Assembly: GCF_016808095.1 (NCBI RefSeq)
Contig: NC_068971.1
Span: forward strand, 49,927,631-49,991,630
Length of the DNA stretch: 64,000 bases
Reading direction: 5' to 3'
Origin: Vigna angularis
Lineage: Eukaryota; Streptophyta; Magnoliopsida; Fabales; Fabaceae
The position numbers and the translations under genes were made by a program. Below are positions 1-10,751 of this stretch, one piece after another. The notes under the pieces are model-generated. The model was not told the DNA's origin. It saw only the letters and a list, made by a program, of their open reading frames with translations, and searched no databases. Position 1 is the first letter of the stretch, and the number at the start of each line of letters is the position of its first letter.

Positions 1-2102
1 AGGAGGGACATAATTATAAATTAATAATAAAAAAAAAATATTAATACTAATATGGAAAGAAGAAGACAATATTGAATCATGGACGTTGATGTTTCTCGTA
101 AAACATGGGTGCATGTTTTGGTAAAAGGGGACCCATCCCTTTCAATTGTTGTTTTTTTTCTTTGCATTGTATTATTGCAAGCAGCATGCGGGGAGGCTTC
201 ATTTTTCTTTATAAAAACTTATTAAGGCCTAAAGAGAGGAGGAAGGGAGAAGAGGGATTTAAGTTAGAATTTTCTTTGAAATTGAGAGTGAAAACAAGCA
301 AAGGTGGTGGTCTAGAAGTATCAAGAGTGAAGAATTTCTTGCAAAGAGAAGAGGTAGGGGAAGCTAAACCATCTCTTAGATATTACAATTTCATATTTCA
401 TGATCATGAATCTAATTAGGAGCATATTGGAATTTATTAACAATAGCTATCTGTCTACTTTTGTGAATCTTAGTTTCCTATTGTTTTCTATTTTTCGAGT
501 TACCTCAGTGCACTGTCCAATTCTACTTCATTTACCGTTAGATGTAGCCAAATATTTGATATATGGGACATAAGACATATTAATTTGCTTTGACCGTTGG
601 ATTACCTTGAAAGTTTAATATGTTGTTCCTAAAAGATAGTGACATACGTGGACCGTTCAGATTTTAAATCGGAGTTACAGATTTAGAGATATTAATTTCG
701 TATCTTCTCAGGGATCCTAATATGGCTTAATTTATGTTTTTGGATCATTTATACAAAAATTATGATTTCCGCCTCATTAACCGTTGGATTGGACTGAAAA
801 TTTTACCATATGAGTTAAACATGCTGGTTATTAGTTTGATTGGTTCAGATCTGTAATTAATGATATGAGTGAAGAATAATCTTTACACGAAATTGTAAAT
901 TTATTTGTATTGGGTAAAAACTTGGATAACTATATTCTTAAATTGTATGTGTAGTTGTATTTTGGAGATTGGAGGATGAGTAATATAATATATTTTATAT
1001 TACAAAATTTAATTATATTGAACATTCTGAGTTGTAATAATTATTTGAGTTAAATCATGAATTGTAAATAAGTTGATGGAAAAATTGGATGGGTAGTATA
1101 GGCATTATTGCCATAATTGTAAATCTGAATTTTTATTTATTTTCCTACGACTTTGGTAAGTCGAGAGGGGAAAGGTTTGAAGCCGGACACTACTTTGGTA
1201 AGTAGGTGGGAAAATGAGAGGTGAATTTAATATAAACCATACTACTTTGATAAGTAGGCTGAATATTACCTTATTGTGCTACTTTGGTAAGTAGACAATA
1301 TCACCTTATTGTGCTACTTTGTTAAGTAGACAATATCACCTCCTTGTACTACTTTGGTAAGTAGACAATATTACCATGTTGTGCTACTTTGGTAAGTAGA
1401 CGATATCACCTTATTATGCTACTTTGGTAAGTAGACAATATCACTTTGTTGTACTACTTTGGTAAGTAGATAATAAAAATCACCTTGTTAGATTACTTTG
1501 GTAAGTAATGGTTATAATACTTTGGTAAGTAGACAGAAGGATTGTTGACTGTTGTGCTTTGGTAAGTAGGCATATTAATAATATGTTGTATTAATTCTAG
1601 TAAATCGACTGATGATTTTGACTGGAGAAATATTATAAAGTATCAGTGTAATAGTGTTTTTTTGAGTATGTTTGAGATGCATGTATTGGACTGATTGCCA
1701 CACTTGTGATGTTAGTAAGATTGTGAATAATGTATATTTCTTGATTTGGTTAGCTCACCCTACTGTTTGTGTTTGTGTATGTAAATGCAATGATCGTATA
1801 ATGTGTGATATTATACGGGAGCAGAAACTATTTCAGATAAATTAGCAGATGGTTCTGGACTTGCTTAGAAGATGAGAGATCTGTGGGGAAAAGGAGACAT
1901 GGGGAATTTCTAAAATAAATCTATGTTTGAATTTCCGAACTGTGTGAAATTTTAAATTCAAGAAGTTTATGAACGGTGTAGAATTTTATTTTCAGAAGAC
2001 ATGTGTTGTAATAAAGAACGTAATATTTTGTTGGTGTTGAAAAAAAAATTATATATGTATTTTATGGAACATAAATTGTAACGCCAAATTCGGGGTGTTA
2101 CA
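1..2102 (+). mobile_element. Partial LTR (LTR retrotransposon relic), right end present
   Basis: The right boundary is clear: the stretch ends GGGGTGTTACA at 2102, the usual TG...CA type of LTR terminus, and plain AT-rich DNA follows. A TATA-like TTATAAAA near 210 followed by a purine-rich leader (about 228-300) fits a U3/R start. Short blocks GCTCACCCT (about 1750), TGCAATGATC (about 1787) and GAGCAG (about 1820) recur in the same order, as the reverse complement, in the solo LTR at 53450-55810, so the two belong to related families in opposite orientation. The left end is outside the window or too degraded to see. No gag or pol coding was found. The open frame at 105-419 has no recognisable protein and lies in the promoter/leader part, so I do not call it a gene. 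Confidence 0.55.
1148..1570 (+). repeat. Minisatellite of 12 short hairpins (about 35-bp period) inside the LTR
   Basis: The core CTACTT-TGGT-AAGTAG is itself an inverted repeat (6-bp stem, 4-base loop). It recurs at about 1148, 1193, 1241, 1279, 1314, 1349, 1384, 1419, 1454, 1493, 1519 and 1553, separated by spacers resembling ACAATATCACCTTATTGTG. Most copies keep a perfect stem. The first copy has CGACTT/AAGTCG and the copy at 1493 has TTACTT/AAGTAA, so both arms changed together. Loops vary freely (TGGT, TGAT, TGTT). The function is unknown. Confidence 0.9.
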
Positions 2103-3038
2103 TTATATAATAATTACCAAAAATTATCTTTTTATATGGTGGAAAAAATATCTCAAATTGAGATTTTTTCTTATTTTTTTACATTGTGGAAAAGTTATGT
2201 TTCTATATATTGTGGAAAAAACTATTTTTTTTTATATTCCAATTGATTTAACTTGTTATAATTCATTCAATGAGAAAACATGAAACATAATATTTTTTTC
2301 TTATAACTATTTTTTCAAATACATCTACCTTACAATTACTTTTATTAATAAATATTAGATTAAGATAATCATAACAAATATAGATAAAATATTACAACAA
2401 AATAATAATTTATCAAGTTATATATTAGTTCTAAATAGAAAATACACCTGAATATTAACACAAATAATGTGAGAATAAATAAAAATCATGATATCACTTT
2501 TAGTTTGAAACTGAAATAATGTTACAGATAATACTTTTTAACTGATTAAAAAAGAAACAGATAGTAGATTAAAAATAATAAATAATCTTTTCGCTTATTT
2601 TATATTATATTCTTCTAAATTAATCATTAAAATAAATAAGATTTTTATAACACTGTTAACTTTTTTAAAAACCAAGTCACTGTAACGAGTAAATGAATTA
2701 TAAGTAAACTTATATGAGATCTAAAAGTATATTTTTATCCAAATTCTTGAAGGAACGAATACTTGGGACATAGCACAGTCTCACAATTTCATATTGTAAT
2801 TTTTAAAAATATTATTATTCTAATTCAAAATATAAAATATAAAATTAATTAATTTATGAAAATTATTTTTACAGTAAAATATTAAATATAATTAAAAAAT
2901 ACAGTGCATAATGCGTGAGTACAAATGTTGCATACAATTTAGAATAACATATTTTATATATATAATATGTAATAGTGAAAAAATAAATAAAGTACTTCAA
3001 TTTAAAGTAATAGTATTTCATTATGATTTTTAAGTATC

Positions 3039-3079
<41 letters not shown>

Positions 3080-4408
3080 TGAAATTTACATATAATATTA
3101 GATAATGATATTGTTGGTAATTAAGGCAGTAATATACTTATCAATAATGAATATTAATTACATTGTACTTTGACTGCCAGCATTTTAAATTTAGATAACT
3201 CTTTGTTTGTTGGTCCTTATAAATATTGACTTTTTATTCTTTTAAATATTAATTTTATTTCATCAACCTTGAATTCATTACTAGCTTCAATTGTTAATGA
3301 AATTACACATATCAAGGTAAGGCCATTAAGACTAAGTTATGAATAAAACTAAGTTATATTAGCTAAAATGACATTTTACATTGATATTTTCTCTTTTTAA
3401 TTATGTCTTTAATATAATTAACATTACAGCAATCTACTAGTATGTATTTATTACTTAAAAACCAATACTAATGGTACTTTTAAATATTTAAACATTCTTT
3501 AGAAACTTCATAAAACATGTCAAAGTGCTATTTTTTCTGTATTTCTCAATAATAATGGGTTCCAACATTTTCTATCATGTCATCTTTTAAGACATGTTCG
3601 GATGATGATAGAATTTAGATTCTTTATTAAATTTGTCTGTGTTGCTTCTCCTTTTAAAATACATAAAACCACTTATTTTAACATTTTAAAATATATTAAA
3701 AATGCTTTTAAAACACCAAAAAACATTATACAGAATAGCAACAAAAAAGTCTAGTACAGAGAATCTGGACCTCATGATAAGATAGTAAACAAGCTTGAAT
3801 TTTTATTACATCCTTTATCATACAGAGTTGTAGTTTTTTAAGTTTTACCGTATGTAACTTTCATTCTACGATAAGAGTAATAGTAGTTATATAATTACAA
3901 AAAAATAATTTTTTATATTTTTTAAAAAAAGAAAAAGTAAAAAGCGGAAAGATGTAATGTTAAATGAATGTAAAAATTGAGAGTAATTATTTCTTTGTTG
4001 TCATCTGTAAAAACAAAAATGCTAAGAATGTGAATAAGTTTAAGAAGTTGCTAAAACATGAAAACCAGCAGGATGAACTCACTATGGCTGGGAAACATGA
4101 CAAGATCCTCAATAAAATCGTAACTGGGACTTATCTCATCGCTAATTTCAATATCTTAACCATTTACTCTTCAATAAATCAAGCCATATGTGAGAAAAAA
4201 AGATTGCGCGGCTATCTTCCAAGCTTCTATTTTATTCATTTGAATTCTATAAACAGAGTATCTATGCAGCTGAGAGGCAGAGGAGATGAATAGGAGACAT
4301 ACATCTCCAGTTATCTGCTTCAAGCTGTAGTAGTTACACCAGAAAAAATGAAAATTGACCTAACAGATGCAAAGAATCAAACATATTGTGAGCAGAGAGA
4401 AAGGTGAA
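2103..4408. other. AT-rich intergenic DNA, no gene recognised
   Basis: There is no coding similarity on either strand. It contains an (AT)n microsatellite at about 3042-3076. The part from about 4290 to 4408 may be the 3' untranslated region of the small minus-strand ORF that ends at 4409. Confidence 0.6.
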
Positions 4409-4528
4409 TCACCAGCGATACACCACAACCTGCCTCTTGGGGGAAGAGCAGATAACCATAAGAGTGAGAGCAATCACCAGCGCCATCAGAAGTCCCATGA
4501 AGTCTATACACAACTCCACGCAAGCCAT
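4409..4528 (-). CDS. Small (39-aa) predicted membrane peptide
   Basis: The minus strand reads ATG at 4528 to TGA at 4409, 39 codons, beginning MACVELCIDF. Residues about 11-27 (MGLLMALVIALTLMVIC) form one strongly hydrophobic segment, followed by a short basic tail SSPKRQVVVYRW. The layout is that of a single-pass or signal-anchored micropeptide. The start was chosen because the ATG (context AATAATGG) has a purine at -3 and G at +4, and about 130 bp upstream on the same strand lies an AT-rich TATA-like stretch (TTAAATAGAG). The local base composition is visibly less AT-rich than the flanks. I believe similar short peptides occur in other plants, but I cannot name a family with certainty. A chance ORF of this length is quite possible; the combination of composition, hydrophobic segment and good start context is what raises it above background. 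Confidence 0.45.
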   Translation of the reverse strand: MACVELCIDFMGLLMALVIALTLMVICSSPKRQVVVYRW

Positions 4529-6584
4529 TATTGCGATTTCTCTTCTTCTCCAAAAGTAATCAAAGGCAAAACAAGTTCATCTATGGCCACGCAATTCCAC
4601 TTATCTTCTTATGACTTTGTCTCTTTTGATTTGCAAATTAGGCAGCCCCAACTCTATTTAACTATCATTTATGACCTTTCTCATGGCGGGCCATTCCATG
4701 GTGGTTGGTTGAGTTGAGTTGCACCAACGTTGACCCAAGCAAAGGGTGTGCATCAGGTCTTTCTCTTTTACCATTATTTAATGTCCTTTTATCCAAACTT
4801 TTCTCCATTCTCTAGTTTTAATATGAGGTAGTTACAAATTGTAAATTTTCTGGATCATTCCTCTCTGCCAAAAGTTTCATCTTTTGACAGCTGACTTCCT
4901 GTACCAAAGTTTGGTGAACCCTACCTCACGCTCGATTTCAATTTTCAATTTTCAATTTTCAATCAATCAAGAATATTCAATACTTTCTAGAAATTATGCC
5001 CTAAAATTCAGTGAAATTATCATTTTAGATCTTCTGGATTACTCTAATTCCATACCAAACTCGTCACTAAACTTATTCACAAGTAGGGTTGTTTTTCCAT
5101 ACATTTCTTTATATTTTCACATTCTAAAAATACTTTCAGGATTATATTTGTTAAAAGATTTTTTTAATAAATTTCGAAATTAATCCTTCAACAAATTTTT
5201 TTGAAATCTATTAAAACACAAAAATAAGGCGTAAGATTTTTTGAATCATAGATAGTTTTAAAATTTAAAAAAAATATAAAAATAAAAAAGTGTGTTGAAT
5301 TACAAGGAGAAACACCATAAATTAAGAAGTCAATTGTCAACATCTTTCAAATTGTGGAGTCTAAAAAGCACGGACGTTGGATCCATCCATATTAAAACAT
5401 TCCAAAATCAAATAATTCAAAGTATTTGGTCTTTATTATGCCTTGGAGGCTGAATAAAAGCTAAAAAAAAAAAAAAAACTCTTTAGGAAACGAAATCAGC
5501 TTGGTTACATTGAATTGGAATAAATTGTTTCTGCAACAATAATCTAAATTGTACTACGTAGTCAAGATTCTTTTCCTTAAGTTATTATATATAAATCTTA
5601 TGTACTTGTTTTGTTCTTATTAGCTGGGCCTAACCTATAGTTGATGACTTAACCACCCATTGGAGACAAGTGCCTGGTTAGGTTCCAAAAAAGTTTCATT
5701 TAGCTATCCTTTTTTTCTTACAAACTAAAGATAATATATAAAATTATTCTATATTTTTTTTCATCGTGAAATACAACTGTTTTTTCTTTATGTTTCAAAT
5801 TCATCCTGGACCCCATTCAACTGCAGTTTATGTTATAATTTCTAGTTTAGGAAGGACAATCATCTTCTTCCATTCTTTTGCAAAGAAAAATAAATACAAA
5901 ACTTGGTTTTACAATTAATTAATTAATTAATATTATAGTGGAATTCTAATTCAAGTTATAGAAACTGGAAGTAGATATTTAAAAAATCGAATCAGTATAA
6001 AATTTGATGTTTTTTTTCTGTCCTTTATCATCTTCTAGTATTTTGATGTAAAGATTTCAAAAGTTCAGTATTCTACTATACACCAGGTAATTGATTAAAG
6101 AAATTTTGAAAATTATTTTAAAGTTTATAATGAACTAAAATTTTGAAAAACCAATTCATTTTTTGATTTATGATAATTAGTTGAAATTGTTTTAACAGAA
6201 TTATTGATGTAATTTGTTAAAATTACTAACTAGTAAAAAAATCCATCATCTATAATATTTGTAAAATAATTATTATAAAAGATAGCAAACTTTACAATAA
6301 TGTGTGATTGAATATCAATGTAAAGGATTTAGCTATTATTACTTCGAAATTAACTTTATGAGAAATATTAACTAAAAAAAGGTTGTTTATTTACGTTAAT
6401 GTGTTATTGAAAGAAAGTTCGTTTTCTGTTTATTATTATAATGAATGTTTAATTATATATAACTTTGAATATAACATAATAATAAGGTAACATAACTGTG
6501 TGTATACTAAAAATATAGATAAAACTATACACATGTGTCATCATTTAACAATATAATAGAACAGTTGCTGAAATAATAAAGTTA
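4529..6584. other. AT-rich intergenic DNA
   Basis: The first 150-200 bp could be the promoter of the small minus-strand ORF ending at 4409. Beyond that I see only AT-rich sequence with homopolymer runs (for example poly-A at about 5463-5480) and no protein or RNA gene. Confidence 0.5.
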
Positions 6585-8409
6585 AACTTACGGTTATTAC
6601 AAAATAACCATAAAATTTAAAACTTTACATAAACTTCCTAAGAACCAATGGGCTAGGACCTCCTGCCAGTCCGTTATAACTCACCCAAGAACCAATGGGC
6701 TAAGACCTCCTACCATTCTCACACAATGAATTACCCATCTCTACTTGAGAACTGGTAATCATCAGAATATCAAGATGAATTCCGTAAATTTCACTATTCG
6801 TATTCATACTTTACCACATTACTACACATTACACTGAGACATTCCTCCTTGGAATTTTCTTCCACATTACTTGAAATATCAACTTTTACTTGAATACCAA
6901 TAATATTTCTCATACATAATAGATCCATACTATAATATGGAACCAAAACTAAACCATAAAATCAGCATTGGAAGATCAAATAACATTCCATAGAAGAAGA
7001 CCGAACGTTAATCAATCCAACCCCTGACTACAACCAAATCGAAAAGGATCAATACAACCTACAAATATGACCGAACGGTCATTTAACAAGTAAGGCTCAA
7101 ACATGAGCCACACACATTTAAGGATAGAACACTATAATTAAATCGAATACTTCCAAAAACCGAATGCTCACCTAAAGCCTAATACTCTGATAGGATTTAA
7201 TACTTAGTGTAAGACCGAACGGTATTCCACTATCCTCAAAGCAAGACCGAACGATATTTCATACTAAGTAAGGATGAGAGAATAATTGACTTATAGAACT
7301 AAAAATAAAATACTAACAAGAAACAAATCACAATAACCTAAGACGAATAGTTACAGTATATACCGAACACTTAATGTTTAATTCAAATTCTATTAATAAA
7401 ACTTAACACTTTTAAGAAACCGATCGTTAGGATAATATGGTCCAACCATATACAGGAACAACTGTCTCAGTATAACCAATGTATTTAAGCCTAGTACAAG
7501 GACGAGGTCTAATAATAATAATATAGGAACTATCACTAACCAGAATACATACTCCAATAAGACTGATCATAAAGACATAACCATTAACACTTGATATATC
7601 AATCACTCCCTAAACCGAAAGGTCCTATACGGTTGAGACTAAAATGCTAACTCTACTGATAAATTATTAACTAACCATGACCGAACGGTCAAAACCGAAC
7701 ACCTAGCATTTCTGCATAATTCTGCAGAACTCTTATAAACTTATACAGAATTCCCTAAAACCCAGAAACATACATTTCATACAATCATATACCAATCATC
7801 AAATCAATTCATTCCATACACAATCATATCACATACAATTAAATTAAATAGTTTTCCTTACCTCTTAACAGACCGAACCGCTCATAGTACAAAATCTGCC
7901 CACCACCAAGCACGCAAAGCCAATATTCACTGTTTGAGGAAAATAGACCACCCAAAGGACCAGAAATGTAATCAGATTTGAAGAAGAATACGAAGATAAA
8001 CACATGCAAACAAAAACTTAGTTTGCATGTACCGTAAACTAGATTTTTCTTAGAAGTAGAAAGACCTACCAGCTCAAACCACAATTTGATCGTTTGAAAA
8101 GAGAACCCTTGCCACCAGCAACCCTCACACTCTCTGATGAATGATCAGATGAAGGAAAACGTGAAAATCAATGGAGGAAAAGATGATAGTTTAGAGAGAA
8201 GTAAGAGAGAATGAGGAGAAAATGAGAGTTCAGAAAGTTGGGAAAGAAAATGCATGCAAAAAGTAACACTAGATTTAAAATTTTTACTTAAGTACTACTG
8301 TCAAAACCAATCGGTCCATTTTGTTGTTCACACCTGTCTTCCACTTTCTGAATCTCTAAATTCTCACCCTTCCACCTGACTTCCACTACAGCATTTAAGG
8401 GTTGTGACA
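6585..8409 (-). mobile_element. Truncated LTR copy, same family as the solo LTR at 53.45 kb
   Basis: The sequence aligns by eye in blocks with 53555-55810: the 'ggact/ctaggacc...attctcaca' block, the 'gagaYattcctccYtggaa' block, the promoter-proximal GCATGCA plus ACTTAA(G/A)TAC segment, and the terminal TTTAAGG(G/A)TTGTGACA-type end at 8409. It lacks the outer part of the other LTR end and about 490 bp that are present internally in the solo LTR. A 28-bp stretch with 'AAGAACCAATGGGCTA' occurs twice about 48 bp apart (about 6638 and 6686). At least nine ACCGAACGGT-like hairpin motifs are scattered between 7000 and 7880. The open frame at 7839-8084 on the minus strand lies in the LTR leader and is not a gene. 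Confidence 0.75.
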
Positions 8410-10500
8410 TATTAATACTACGATACCAATATAGTTACATATAAGGCATTAGTTATAGAATTAAAGACGTGGGTGTTAATCTAATTTTACTGGATTCCTG
8501 CAGCTCCATAATTTTCATCTTGTACTTCATATCCTTGAAAATTTTGATCCTCTAATTTTAGATTTTAATTTTGAAATTTGAAAAATTAGATTTTAATTTT
8601 GAAATTTGAAATGGGTGAGCCGGTGAAGGAAGAAGAAGGAGGGAGAAAGGTATGTGATGAATGAGGATAGAGATGGAAAGAAAAAGATAGAGATAAATAT
8701 GTCATTTCACAGCCGTATAAAAGTGTGAATTCAAATATATGGAGGTGCAGGAGGAAGCTGCCCTAATTTTACTGTCACCCTCATAACATGGGCTTTGAAA
8801 ATATATGTGAAGATTGGGCAGATTACTTAAGAAACATGGTATTGAAAAGTTGAATTAGTAGCAGAGACAGATGTAAAATAGTTAATCACATAAGGTGAAA
8901 TGAAAAGTAAGGGAGGGTGAAATTGGAATAATGCAATGATAGAATGGTAAAATGAAAATGAAGGATATGGGAGAGTTAAAAATAAGAGAATAAAAATGAT
9001 GATGGTGATGAACATGAAACGTGCGGCCATCATTAAGTAATGAAACCTGGTCTCACTACTACTCGCACACCTTCGCCCTTTTCTTTTTCCTGCTTTTTCT
9101 TTATTTGATTGGATAACTGTGGTGGGGACCAAACTCTCCCTGCAACATAATCTTCTTGTCTTGCCTGCTTTTTTTCTTCTTTTTCCTGATTTTCAGTTTC
9201 TTTTTCTGATAAACAAAAGTTTTTCACAATCACATCCTCTTCTTCTACAAAAATGTAATTGATGTGTTCTTTGGAACGGATCTGTTTTGTTAGATTAATA
9301 CAGTATTCGGTGGATGGTTTAAGAAAAGAGAAGTTGAATGAAGGAGAAAAAGCAAGGGACACCATCCAATGTGACCGAATCTATCACGTGGCTCGCCAGT
9401 CGAGGATCTTCTCCTCTCTTTCCCCGATAAACATTGAATGAAAAAGCAGATGTCACCACACCTGAGGGCATTTTTACCACCCTAGCCTTTCCTCTTTCTT
9501 TTGCTTTTTCAAAATGCCAGTGCCACAAAATTTGGGCCATTCACTAATTTGCCTGCCAAAGCCACCTGAAACCTGATTCTTTTCCTCCGCAAGCAAAACT
9601 TTTTAAACCTTACTCATCCCATCCTCTTCTCAGGGTGGTGAGGCCACCAAAGATCCATTGCAGCCTTTTACACACTGCTTTCATTCCGATTTAGCAAGCT
9701 GTTCAAGGCAACACATTGTCATTATCCGGCAATAAAATGAATCGAGTTTACATCACTTTTTTCAGCTAAAATGTGTAGAGGGCGTACGAACTAGATACCT
9801 TACGATTCAGTAGCATAAAATAATACTATACTATATGTAAACGAAAAGCAATAACTTTAAATATTTAAACAAAACCTGACTCTTTTATGTATGATTTTAT
9901 ACTTTGGGTAATTTGTTGAGAATAAAACAGAAGCAACTAAAAGTACAGTAAAAGTTATTCATAGGTTTATAGGGACTATTAACAAAGCTGTTTCAACCGT
10001 GTTTTTTAGTTTATCTACTTGAACAAGTTTGCCTTTACTTTAATCACATCTTTTTCTTTTTCTTTTAACAATTCATAGTTTTCTAATGTTTACATAGGGA
10101 CACTTTACCAAATAACGAACTTAGTCCGCCCAGAAACATGGATTTAGAGCTTCTATATGATCTAAGATAAAAAAAAGTTCGATGCAAACAAATTAAGAAA
10201 CTACTATTTTATTGGGCAACAAAAACCCTTTTAACTATAGGACCATTTTTTGTTTCCCACAATGATCGATAGTTCATCCTGATTCTGTTCTTCAGTTTTA
10301 GACACAAATGCATCAAAAATTGCGAAGGGCTAATAACGCAGGAATTACAATACGAATATTATAAATTGAGAATGCTTAATTAGAAAGACAAATGTGTCCA
10401 ACATCCTACTAACGAAGGACAAAATTAGCATACAAATAAATTGATGGCCGCGAATATTAGTATGATGAATAATATAATTAGTATCTAACGCACATACAAC
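8410..10500. other. Intergenic DNA downstream of the TIR1-type gene
   Basis: It contains a short tandem duplication of an AT-rich 27-mer at about 8553-8610 (ATTTTAATTTTGAAATTTGA twice) and a pyrimidine-rich, relatively GC-richer stretch at 9040-9720 with several overlapping short open frames that do not match any family I know. That stretch could be an unrecognised transcript, but I have no evidence for a protein. The end near 10500 borders the probable 3' UTR of the TIR1-type gene. Confidence 0.4.
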
Positions 10501-10751
10501 AGTTTCAGTCTATTTATTAATCGGTAAATGAGCATCTCGTAAGCTCAGCCAGTGTAAAATGAATGGCATTCGAGCTCAAGCCGTCGGCGTACTCTCTTTC
10601 ACGTACCTAGCTCAAAGACAAGCCATAACTGCATCTATGTAAGCCAGGCAACAGTAAATTCACTAGAGATTGCATACTGAGCGTGTACCTGTCATTGACA
10701 ATTTCCCAAATCAAAGTGGCATTAGACTCCTCGACTCAATCCACAGCGTAA

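Noticed and set aside
105..419. 104-codon open frame near the left edge
   Set aside because: It lies in the TATA/leader part of an LTR, has no recognisable domain and unremarkable composition.
3964..4293. 109-codon open frame
   Set aside because: No family resemblance; AT-rich composition like the surrounding intergenic DNA.
4367..4717. 116-codon plus-strand frame opposite the small minus-strand ORF
   Set aside because: The residue pattern is unlike a folded protein, and the minus-strand 39-codon frame explains the local composition better.
7839..8084. 81-codon minus-strand frame
   Set aside because: Inside the truncated LTR; the homologous part of the solo LTR at 53.45 kb does not keep the frame.
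9033..9540. Several overlapping frames on both strands in a GC-richer patch
   Set aside because: None has a recognisable domain or splice-compatible extension; a non-coding transcript is possible but unsupported.
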